Positions 6,492 through 12,053 of a DNA stretch of 12,053 nucleotides are shown here, in pieces; the stretch's first letter is position 1; the number at the start of each line of letters is the position of its first letter. This DNA comes from JAMXLO01 sp041487355. GTDB taxonomy: Bacteria; Pseudomonadota; Alphaproteobacteria; Acetobacterales; Acetobacteraceae. A model generated the notes under the pieces. That model made no database searches. It saw only the letters and a program-made list of their open reading frames with translations, and had not been told where the DNA came from. Location: NCBI GenBank assembly GCA_041487355.1, contig JBGPND010000162.1:1-12053 (forward strand), given 5' to 3'. Both the position numbers and the translations under genes were made by a program.

Positions 6492-7766
6492 CTAGCCGAA
6501 TACCCGGCGCCCGGCCTTCCAGGTCCCCAGCACAACCCCCTCCAGGGCGCGGCCGTCGAACGGCGTGTTCTGCGCCTTGCCGGGCAGTTTGCCGGCTTCG
6601 ACCTGCCAGATCCGATCCGGATGAAACAGGCACAGATCCGCCGGCGCGCCCTTCACCAGACGCCCCGCCGCAATGCCGAGCAACGCGGCCGGGCGGGCGG
6701 TCAGCAGTTCGATCGCCTGCGCGAGTGTCAGCGCGCCGTTGTGGACCTGGACCAGCGTCACGCCGAGCAAGGTGGCGAGCCCCGCTCCTCCGGGGGTGGC
6801 CTGGGCGAAGGGCTGGCGCTTGTCGTCGGCGTCGCGTGGCTGGTGGTCGGAGGCGATGGCGTCGATCGTGCCGTCGGCCAGCGCGGCCACGACCGCCAGC
6901 CGGTCCGCCTCCTTGCGCAAAGGCGGGGAAAGCTTGGCATAGGTGCGGAAGTCGCCGATCGCCGTCTCGTTCAGGTCGAAGTAGGGCGGTGCGGTGTCAC
7001 AGGTCACGGCAACCCCATCGGCCTTCGCCTGGCGGATCAAAGCCAGTGCCTCGGCGGTCGACACATGGGCAAAATGCACAGCCCCGCCGGTGAGCGCCGC
7101 CAGCCGTATGTCGCGCGCGACCAGGATGGCCTCGGCGGCGGCGGGGATACCAGGCAGGCCGAGCCGAGTGGCAAGCTCGCCCTCGGTGGCGGCCCCGCCT
7201 GCGGCAAGCGAGGGGTCCTCGGGATGCTGCACGATCCGCGCACCGAAGCCGCGCGCGTAGGACAGCGCGAGGCGCATCAGCCGGGCCGAACCGATGGCGC
7301 GGCTGCCGTCGGTGAAGGCGATGGCGCCGGCCTCGCGCAACAGGCCGAGCTCGGCCAGCTCCTCGCCGCGGCAGCCGGTGGTGACGGCGCCGTAGGGCAG
7401 GATGGTGAGGCTGCCGGTCTCCTCGCCGCGGGCGCGCAGCAGGCGCACCAGGGCAGGATCGTCGATCGCGGGCAGCGTTTCGGGGAGGGCGGCGAGCGTG
7501 GTGATTCCACCGGCCGCCGCCGCCTCGGCGGCTGACGCGATGGTTTCCCGATATTCGTATCCGGGCTCGCCGAGGGCGGCGCGCATGTCCACCAGGCCCG
7601 GGCACAGGATGGCGCCGTCCTCGGCCACCACGACCGCGCCATCCGGGCGGCCGAGGCCGGGACCGAAATCGGCGATGCGTCCGTCGCGCACCAGCAGGTC
7701 GCCATGCTGGTCGAGGCCCGACGCGGGGTCGACCAGGCGGACGCCGGTGAAGATCGTGTCGGTCAC
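6492..7766 (-). CDS. pyrC: Dihydroorotase-like protein lacking the HxH metal site (PyrC'/PyrX type)
   Basis: A 424-residue amidohydrolase-fold protein of the dihydroorotase family. In active enzymes the first strand reads D-x-H-x-H-x-R-E-P-G; here residues 60-69 read DMRAALGEPG, so both zinc histidines and the substrate arginine are gone. Other ligand positions survive: Asp153 (AFTDG), His181 (QHPEDP), His234 (HFAHVSTAEA) and Asp307 (ASDHQP). The usual MPNT motif is LPET. This matches the non-catalytic PyrC' that partners PyrB in Pseudomonas and in many Alphaproteobacteria, where a separate class II dihydroorotase does the chemistry. The start is uncertain: a TTG at 7784 falls within the palindromic repeat, so GTG 7766 (VTDTIFTGVRLVDPASG) is preferred, with GTG 7769 equally possible. 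It follows pyrB across that repeat. Confidence 0.9.
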   Translation of the reverse strand: MTDTIFTGVRLVDPASGLDQHGDLLVRDGRIADFGPGLGRPDGAVVVAEDGAILCPGLVDMRAALGEPGYEYRETIASAAEAAAAGGITTLAALPETLPAIDDPALVRLLRARGEETGSLTILPYGAVTTGCRGEELAELGLLREAGAIAFTDGSRAIGSARLMRLALSYARGFGARIVQHPEDPSLAAGGAATEGELATRLGLPGIPAAAEAILVARDIRLAALTGGAVHFAHVSTAEALALIRQAKADGVAVTCDTAPPYFDLNETAIGDFRTYAKLSPPLRKEADRLAVVAALADGTIDAIASDHQPRDADDKRQPFAQATPGGAGLATLLGVTLVQVHNGALTLAQAIELLTARPAALLGIAAGRLVKGAPADLCLFHPDRIWQVEAGKLPGKAQNTPFDGRALEGVVLGTWKAGRRVFG

Positions 7767-7774
7767 CACGCACC

Positions 7775-7855
7775 CCCACCCCAACCCTCCCCCGCTTCGC
7801 GGGAGAGGGAGTTCAGCGCCCCCTCTCCCGCGAAGCGGGGGAGGGTTGGGGTGGG
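7775..7855. repeat. Intergenic palindromic repeat pair with 35-bp perfect arms
   Basis: Positions 7775-7809 and 7821-7855 are exact reverse complements over 35 bp with an 11-base loop. A further CACG/CGTG match lies outside a 4-base offset. Each arm also contains a smaller near-palindrome around CCCGCTTCGCGGG, so the element is two copies of a GC-rich unit placed head to head. CCCTCTCCCGCGAAGCGGG followed by GAGGGTTGGGGTG is the style of dispersed intergenic repeat found in many proteobacterial chromosomes. It starts 4 bp after the pyrB stop and ends just before the pyrC start. In RNA it would form a very stable hairpin inside the pyrB-pyrC message; with no U-tract, it is not a typical intrinsic terminator. 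Confidence 0.93.
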
Positions 7856-7859
7856 CGTG

Positions 7860-8798
7860 CTACGGCTCATTCCGACCGTGGCCGCGCGACAGCGTGTCCA
7901 GCACCGCCATGCGGACCGCCACGCCCATCTCCACCTGCTCCCTGATCAGGCTGCGCTGCGGATCGTCCGCCACGGCGCTGTCGATCTCCACCCCGCGGTT
8001 CATCGGCCCCGGATGCATCACCAGCGCGTCCGGCTTCGCGAAGGCCAGCTTGGCGGCATCCAGGCCGAAGAAGCGGAAATACTCCCGCGCACTCGGCACC
8101 AGCCCGCGCTGCATCCGCTCGCGCTGCAGCCGCAGCATCATCACGATATCGGCGCCGGCCAGGCCGCGCTCCATGTCATGGAACACTGCAACACCCAACC
8201 GCTCCACCTCGGCCGGCATCAGGGTCGGCGGCCCCACCACGTGCACGCGGCTGCCCATCGTGGTCAGCAGGTGGATGTTCGAGCGTGCGACGCGCGAATG
8301 CAGCACATCGCCGCAGATCGCGACCGTCAGACCCTCCAGCCGCCCCTTGCGCCGCCTGATCGTCAGAGCGTCCAGCAGGGCCTGCGTCGGATGCTCATGC
8401 GTGCCGTCGCCGGCGTTGATCACCGCCGCATCGACCTTCTGCGCCAGCAGGTTGGGCGCCCCCGACTGGTCGTGCCGCACCACCAGCAGGTCGCAATGCA
8501 TCGCGTTCAGCGTCGCCGCGGTATCGAGCAGCGTCTCGCCCTTGTTCACCGAGGAGGTGGAGACCGACATGTTGATCACGTCGGCTCCCAGCCGCTTGCC
8601 TGCCAGCTCGAAGCTGGTCCGCGTCCGCGTCGAGTCCTCGAAGAACAGATTGATCAGGGTCCGTCCGCGCAGCAGATCCCGCTGCGTCTTGCCCGACCGG
8701 TTGAGCAACACGTAGCTCTCCGCCAGGTCGAGCAGATGGCCGATCTCGGGCGGGTGCAGCCCTTCGATCGCCAGCAGGTGTTTTTGCCGGTACGACAC
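7860..8798 (-). CDS. pyrB: Aspartate carbamoyltransferase catalytic subunit
   Basis: A 312-residue enzyme that joins carbamoyl phosphate and aspartate, the committed step of pyrimidine synthesis. The carbamoyl-phosphate loop LFFEDSTRTRTSFE is at 51-64, the loop STSSVNKGETLLDT at 80-93, DGTHEHPTQALLD (His136) in the middle, and VMHPGPMNRGVEI near the C-terminus. Length matches the family. The start is GTG 8798, preceded by AAGG seven bases upstream. No pyrI regulatory gene is next to it; instead the degenerate pyrC follows, as expected for the class A dodecameric PyrB-PyrC' enzyme. It is 63 bp downstream of the small membrane-protein gene. Confidence 0.97.
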   Translation of the reverse strand: MSYRQKHLLAIEGLHPPEIGHLLDLAESYVLLNRSGKTQRDLLRGRTLINLFFEDSTRTRTSFELAGKRLGADVINMSVSTSSVNKGETLLDTAATLNAMHCDLLVVRHDQSGAPNLLAQKVDAAVINAGDGTHEHPTQALLDALTIRRRKGRLEGLTVAICGDVLHSRVARSNIHLLTTMGSRVHVVGPPTLMPAEVERLGVAVFHDMERGLAGADIVMMLRLQRERMQRGLVPSAREYFRFFGLDAAKLAFAKPDALVMHPGPMNRGVEIDSAVADDPQRSLIREQVEMGVAVRMAVLDTLSRGHGRNEP

Positions 8799-8861
8799 GG
8801 GCCTTGGTCGCAGAAACCGCCCGAGGCAGTCAACGCCTGTGCCGAGTCCGGCCCGATTGGC

Positions 8862-9350
8862 TCACTGCGTGGAGGCGGGGGAGTTCCCGAGCGAATTGGC
8901 GGCCAGCTTCCTGGCAGACACCCCATAACCGCCGGCCGCCATCGCCAGGATCTCGATGTCCTCCTGGCTCAACAGCAGATCGGCAGAGGCGCCGCAATCG
9001 GTCGGGTCGTCGCTGCTGCGGGCTCCCGCCCAGTGGACGCGGAAGCCGGAGAGCGTCTGTGGCTGCCTGGCTTCGATCACCACACTGCCGCCCACCGCAT
9101 GCATGGCCCGGACATCGAGCACACAGGCGACTCCGGGCCGGTCGTCCGCCGGTGTCGCGGCGATTCGTGCCCGCATATCGCGCGAGGATGCCTCCAGCGG
9201 GTCGAACGTGACGATGTCGCCGACCTTCGGCCCGAGTTCGCCAACTTCGCGCAGCAGGCCGATCGTGCCGACCATCCCGGCGAGAGCTATCACGACCATG
9301 CCGAGAACTAGGCCGGATATATCACTCGAATTGCCGCCGTTCGCCCGCAT
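8862..9350 (-). CDS. Hypothetical membrane-anchored protein
   Basis: A 162-residue protein that I do not recognise by function. A short polar N-terminus precedes one hydrophobic segment at about 12-33 (ISGLVLGMVVIALAGMVGTI), with no signal-peptidase site evident, so it is probably an anchor with the rest in the periplasm. The soluble part has VGDIVTFDP, two cysteines (Cys76 and Cys119) that could form a disulfide, a GGSVVIEARQPQTLSGFRV stretch and a C-terminal AMAAGGYGVSARKLA. The start ATG 9350 has GGAGAGG and GGA upstream, and coding constraint looks normal, so it is very likely a real gene. It lies between the gltX terminators and pyrB in the same orientation and may share a transcript with pyrB. 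The impression that it belongs to a set of lineage-specific Acetobacteraceae proteins is an inference. Confidence 0.8.
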   Translation of the reverse strand: MRANGGNSSDISGLVLGMVVIALAGMVGTIGLLREVGELGPKVGDIVTFDPLEASSRDMRARIAATPADDRPGVACVLDVRAMHAVGGSVVIEARQPQTLSGFRVHWAGARSSDDPTDCGASADLLLSQEDIEILAMAAGGYGVSARKLAANSLGNSPASTQ

Positions 9351-9412
9351 CGCCGTTCCGCCTCTCCGTCCCAGGACCTTCCCAAGGCTGCACCAACGAT
9401 GCTGGCAGCCAG

Positions 9413-9433
9413 TGGTTCAAAACCAGTGAACCA
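9413..9433. promoter_or_regulatory. Operator-like dyad upstream of the hypothetical gene
   Basis: TGGTTCA (9413-9419) and TGAACCA (9427-9433) are perfect 7-bp inverted arms separated by 7 bases, 63 bp upstream of the hypothetical start. AT-rich sequence at about 9451-9470 could hold a minus-strand promoter (TAATTA-like -10). A 21-bp dyad of this shape suits a dimeric regulator, but no regulator can be named and the promoter is not convincing. Confidence 0.3.
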
Positions 9434-9470
9434 GGACCTGAAAATGGTCTTCTAATTATTGGTGATTAAG

Positions 9471-9497
9471 AAAAATGGCGGCGCCAGAGGCGCCGCC
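9471..9497 (-). terminator. Rho-independent terminator downstream of gltX / candidate sRNA
   Basis: Read on the minus strand, GGCGGCGCC (9497-9489), loop TCT, GGCGCCGCC (9485-9477), then A and TTTTT (9475-9471). This is a 9-bp perfect GC stem with a 3-base loop and U-tract, so termination should be efficient. It serves transcripts coming from gltX or starting inside the intergenic region. The plus strand lacks a following T-run. Confidence 0.88.
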
Positions 9498-9557
9498 AAG
9501 GGTATGGGGAGGAGTCCAAGAGAGAGAAGAAGGCGGGTCAGACCCGCCGGTCTCACA
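9471..9557 (-). ncRNA. Candidate FNR-dependent small RNA with anti-Shine-Dalgarno linker
   Basis: A predicted ~87-nt RNA. In order on the minus strand: a short 5' lead; hairpin 1, GGCGGGT-CTG-ACCCGCC (9548-9532); a 34-nt pyrimidine-rich, probably single-stranded linker (9531-9498) containing ACTCCTCCCC (9515-9506); and the 9-bp terminator hairpin with U5. The linker is complementary to strong Shine-Dalgarno sequences, as in the alphaproteobacterial suhB/cuckoo-type sRNAs, which expose CUCCUCCC motifs. The start at 9557 is inferred from the FNR-type box, whose centre would lie at -41.5, with CACTGT (9569-9564) as a poor -10 that keeps the two most conserved bases. Alternatively this is simply the gltX 3' untranslated region with two stem-loops. 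No homologous family was confirmed. Confidence 0.42.
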
Positions 9558-9591
9558 AGGCGCACAGTGCGGCAAGCCGCCTCGACAGACA

Positions 9592-9605
9592 TTGATCCAG
9601 ATCAA
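9592..9605. promoter_or_regulatory. Perfect FNR/ANR/FixK-type box
   Basis: TTGATCCAGATCAA matches TTGAT-N4-ATCAA with no mismatch, the shared target of FNR, ANR and FixK regulators that respond to low oxygen. It lies 39 bp beyond the gltX stop. On the minus strand it faces the hairpin cluster and would sit at -41.5 for a start at 9557, the class II activator position. On the plus strand it would drive antisense RNA into the gltX 3' end. The sequence match is direct; occupancy and direction are inferred. Confidence 0.6.
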
Positions 9606-9644
9606 GGATCGCGTTTTTTGTTCGGCCGACTGCTATCGAGGGTC

Positions 9645-11039
9645 TCAGGTCACGGCCTCGATCCGAGCCAGGGCCTCCTCCTTGCCCAGCGCCGCCAAAG
9701 TCGCGTCGATTCCCGGACTTGCAGTGCTTCCGGTCAGCGCGGCGCGCAGCGGTTGTGCCACCTGACCGAGCTTCCGTCCGGTCGTTGCGGCAAAATCGCG
9801 CAGCGCCGCGTCGATCGACGCCGGAGTGAAGTCCGTCTTCGCCAGTGCGCCGGCGATTTCGCGCAGGATGATCCTGGCTTCGGGGGTGAGCACCGCTGCC
9901 GCCTTCGGCTCCATCGGCAGGGGAAGTGGATGTGCCAGAAAGGCTGCTGCGTCAGCGAGTTCGACAAGTGTCTTGGCACGCTGCTTGAGTTCCGGCATCA
10001 AGGCCCGGATGCGCGCGGCGGCCTTGCTGCCGAGGGCGAGGTCGGTGCGATGCGCCAGCCTTTCGAGCACCTCGCGCATCAGCCTGTCGTCATCCGCCTG
10101 GCGAATATAGATGCCGTTCAGATGCGTCAGCTTGGCGTAGTCCATGCGGCTCGGCGCCCGTCCCACGCCATCGAGATCGAACAATCGGATCGCCTCGTCG
10201 CGATCGAGCACCTCCAGGTCGCCATGCCCCCAGCCGAGGCGCAGCAGGTAGTTGCACAGCGCCTCGGGCAAATAGCCCTGCTCGCGGAACTCCAGCACCG
10301 ACACCGCGCCGTGCCGCTTGGAGAGCTTGGCGCCATCCGCCCCGTGGATCAGCGGGATATGCGCGAAGCGCGGCAGCTCCCAACCCATCGCCTGGTAGAT
10401 CTGCACCTGGCGGAAGGTGTTGGTCAGGTGATCGTCGCCGCGGATGACGTTGGTGATGCCCATGTCGTGGTCGTCGACCACCACCGAGTGGTTGTAGGTC
10501 GGCGTGCCGTCGCTGCGCAGGATGATCATGTCGTCCAGTTCGGCATTGGCGACGCGCACTGTTGCCTGCACGAGGTCCTCGACCACGGTCTCGCCGCCGC
10601 GCGGCGCCCTGAGCCGGATGGCGGGTGCAACCCCGGGCGGCGCTTCGGCCGGGTCGCGATCGCGCCAGCGTCCGTCGTAGCGCGGCGACCGCCCCTCGGC
10701 GAGCGCCTGCTCGCGCATCTGCCGCAGCTCTTCGGCCGTGCAGTAGCAATTATAGGCGTGGCCGGACGCGAGCATCTGCCGCGCCACTTCGGCATGCCGC
10801 GCCATGCGCGTGGACTGGAAGACCGGCAACTGGTCCGGCGTGATGCCGAGCCATTCGAGGCCTTCGATGATCACGTGCGTCGCCGCTTCGGTGCTGCGTT
10901 CGCGGTCGGTGTCCTCGATCCGCAGCAGGAACTCCCCGCCGTGATGGCGGGCGAAGAGGTAGTTGAACAGGGCGGTGCGGGCGCTGCCGATATGCAGCAA
11001 TCCCGTCGGGCTGGGGGCGAAGCGGGCGCGAACGGTCAT
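9645..11039 (-). CDS. gltX: Glutamate--tRNA ligase
   Basis: A 464-residue class I aminoacyl-tRNA synthetase that charges tRNA-Glu. The HIGH-type motif is in RFAPSPTGLLHIGSARTALF (6-25) and the KMSKS-type motif is KLSKR (238-242). The Rossmann fold, with FLLRIEDTDRERS, VIRGDDHLTNTFRQVQIYQA and the C-terminal helical anticodon-binding part, is complete. CYCTAEEL near 98 occupies the place of the zinc-binding/connective region. ATG 11039 (MTVRARFAPSPTG) is the family-typical start; an in-frame GTG 11057 would add six residues. It diverges from comEC across about 70 bp. Many Alphaproteobacteria carry two GltX copies, one sometimes handling tRNA-Gln for transamidation; which type this is cannot be decided from the sequence alone. 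Confidence 0.96.
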   Translation of the reverse strand: MTVRARFAPSPTGLLHIGSARTALFNYLFARHHGGEFLLRIEDTDRERSTEAATHVIIEGLEWLGITPDQLPVFQSTRMARHAEVARQMLASGHAYNCYCTAEELRQMREQALAEGRSPRYDGRWRDRDPAEAPPGVAPAIRLRAPRGGETVVEDLVQATVRVANAELDDMIILRSDGTPTYNHSVVVDDHDMGITNVIRGDDHLTNTFRQVQIYQAMGWELPRFAHIPLIHGADGAKLSKRHGAVSVLEFREQGYLPEALCNYLLRLGWGHGDLEVLDRDEAIRLFDLDGVGRAPSRMDYAKLTHLNGIYIRQADDDRLMREVLERLAHRTDLALGSKAAARIRALMPELKQRAKTLVELADAAAFLAHPLPLPMEPKAAAVLTPEARIILREIAGALAKTDFTPASIDAALRDFAATTGRKLGQVAQPLRAALTGSTASPGIDATLAALGKEEALARIEAVT

Positions 11040-11111
11040 ACTGGGGCCATGTAGCACGCGAATTCACCGGCTGTAGAGGCTGCACCCGCTAACCTCCCGT
11101 GCGTGCAGCAG

Positions 11112-12053
11112 ATGGTTGCCGTTGCGGACCTGGTGCAGGCGCGCTCGTACGCCTGGGTGCAGGCATGGGTGGCGGCGGAGCGGGACCGCCTGGCCCTGTG
11201 GCTCCCGGTCTTCATGGGTGTCGGCATACTTTGCTACTTCGCGCTGCGCGCCGAACCGCCCGGCTGGCTGGGTGCGGCGGTGGCGGTGCCCGCGGTGCTC
11301 GCGACGATGCTCCTGGGGTCGCGCCCCGTGCCGCGCGCCATCGTCATGGCGCTGGCCGCCGCCGCGATCGGCTTTGCCGCAACGCAATACGTCGCCTGGC
11401 GCGCACCGCCGCTCGAGACCCTGCCGACCCATGCAACCATCCTGACCGGCATCGTTCGTGGCGTGGATGCGCTGCCCGAGGGTAGGCGGATCGTGCTGGA
11501 AGCTGCACAGCTCGACGGAGCACCGCCCCTGTCGCGCTGGCTGCGTGTGCGGTTGCGTACCGCCGACAGGCTGGAGATCGCCACGGGTGACACGGTCCGG
11601 ATCCGCGCGTTGCTGCGTCCGCCCGCGCCCCCCGCCTATCCGGGCGCCTGGGACCTCCAGCGCGACGCCTGGTTCAGTGGCCTCGGCGGGTCCGGGTATG
11701 CGCTGGGTCCGGTGGAGCGCCTCGCCGAGTCGGTCCCGAGCGGGCCGTTGCGCCTGGTTCAGCGCCTGCGGGAGGTGATTGCCCGCCGTATCACCGCGGT
11801 GGTGCCCGGTTCGGCCGGGGCGATCTCCGTCACCCTGCTGACCGGCGTGACGACCGGCATCCCGGCCGCCGACCACGATGCGTTCCGGGCGTCGGGCCTC
11901 GCCCATCTGCTGGCGGTGGCGGGGCTGCATATCGGAATCGTCATGGGCTGGGTCCTGGCCTTCTCCCGCCTGGCGCTCGCTGCCTCGGAGCATGCCAGCC
12001 TGCATTGGCCCACCAAGAAGCTGGCCGCCCTCGCCGCACTGGCCGCGGGCGGC
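11112..12053 (+). CDS. comEC: ComEC/Rec2 family DNA-uptake channel, N-terminal part (runs off window)
   Basis: An open frame from ATG 11112 continues without a stop to the window end (314 codons of a protein usually 650-800 residues long). ComEC forms the inner-membrane channel that carries transforming single-stranded DNA into the cytoplasm. Three hydrophobic segments lie at about 27-45, 52-69 and 76-96. They are followed by the DUF4131 soluble region ending with the typical PPAPPAYPGAWDLQRDAWFS (170-189). The Competence domain begins near 235 with the hallmark SGLAHLLAVAGLHIGIV (261-277). An in-frame GTG at 11103 is an alternative start; neither has a good ribosome site. With dprA in the same window it suggests a transformation capability. 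Confidence 0.93.
   Translation, partial: MVAVADLVQARSYAWVQAWVAAERDRLALWLPVFMGVGILCYFALRAEPPGWLGAAVAVPAVLATMLLGSRPVPRAIVMALAAAAIGFAATQYVAWRAPPLETLPTHATILTGIVRGVDALPEGRRIVLEAAQLDGAPPLSRWLRVRLRTADRLEIATGDTVRIRALLRPPAPPAYPGAWDLQRDAWFSGLGGSGYALGPVERLAESVPSGPLRLVQRLREVIARRITAVVPGSAGAISVTLLTGVTTGIPAADHDAFRASGLAHLLAVAGLHIGIVMGWVLAFSRLALAASEHASLHWPTKKLAALAALAAGG

Noticed and set aside
6479..6498. AGCCG / CGGCT / AGCCG inverted repeats at the pyrC stop as a terminator
   Set aside because: Stems of 5 bp without a U-tract on either strand; too weak to call.
6288..7535. Plus-strand open frame of 415 codons opposite pyrC, plus others opposite pyrB (7402-8715, 7704-9311)
   Set aside because: Antisense shadows of motif-bearing genes; composition is low-complexity Gly/Arg/Gln with no family signature.
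7771..7784. TTG 7784 as the pyrC start
   Set aside because: It lies inside the palindromic repeat and would add Gly/Trp residues encoded by the repeat; the family-like sequence starts at GTG 7766.
8826..8850. TTGACT (minus strand, 8833-8828) as a pyrB -35 element
   Set aside because: No acceptable -10 hexamer occurs 16-18 bp downstream.
9594..9620. Plus-strand terminator: GATCC/GGATC stem followed by T6
   Set aside because: The stem is only 5 bp and overlaps the FNR-type box, and no plus-strand gene lies upstream that would need it.
9592..9660. FNR-type box driving a plus-strand antisense RNA into gltX
   Set aside because: The hexamer at the correct -41.5 geometry (9628-9633) is poor, and no terminator or coding frame follows; the minus-strand reading explains more of the sequence.
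9459..11054. Plus-strand open frame of 531 codons opposite gltX
   Set aside because: It crosses the terminator hairpins and mirrors gltX; the GltX motifs on the minus strand are unambiguous.
11064..12005. Minus-strand open frame of 313 codons opposite comEC
   Set aside because: The plus-strand frame carries the ComEC hallmark motif and DUF4131 features; the minus frame is Arg/Gly/His-rich filler.
1..12053. CRISPR arrays, tRNA or rRNA genes, replication origin
   Set aside because: No regularly spaced direct repeats, no cloverleaf-type sequence and no rRNA segments were seen on either strand.

Overview
The window is GC-rich chromosomal DNA that reads as an alphaproteobacterium, most likely Acetobacteraceae (Rhodospirillales). 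This placement is an inference from gene order and protein style: the pyrB-pyrC-plsY-dprA-topA order is typical of Alphaproteobacteria, and gltX lies back to back with comEC. No 16S gene or taxonomic marker is present.

Layout. The left edge (1-1250) is a scrambled accessory strip. It holds the last 40 codons of an IS630-type transposase, a Uma2-family putative nuclease gene, and the 3' half of a nadC gene broken by two frameshifts. The nadC remnant runs directly into the 3' end of topA, so the stop codon and last ~15 residues of TopA are read out of frame from nadC sequence. From 1212 to 8798 a minus-strand run of housekeeping genes is transcribed right to left: pyrB, an inactive-looking pyrC, plsY, dprA and topA. 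Two things interrupt it: a vapBC toxin-antitoxin pair between pyrC and plsY, and an 81-bp palindromic repeat with 35-bp perfect arms between pyrB and pyrC. Upstream of pyrB are a small membrane-anchored protein of unknown function (8862-9350) and a 294-bp intergenic region. Then come gltX (minus strand) and, divergently, the 5' part of comEC, which is cut by the window end.

The most interesting spot is the gltX/hypothetical intergenic region. A perfect FNR/FixK-type box (TTGATCCAGATCAA, 9592-9605) faces two minus-strand hairpins. These are separated by a pyrimidine-rich linker carrying an anti-Shine-Dalgarno-like CUCCUCCCC, and the second hairpin ends in a U-tract. Box spacing, hairpins and terminator together fit an oxygen-responsive small RNA of about 87 nt. 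This is a prediction only; the elements could also be just the gltX 3' end and its terminators.

Functionally, pyrB and the degenerate pyrC probably form an aspartate transcarbamoylase complex for pyrimidine synthesis. PlsY makes lysophosphatidate for membrane lipids. DprA and ComEC belong to natural DNA uptake, TopA relaxes negative supercoils, and GltX charges tRNA-Glu.
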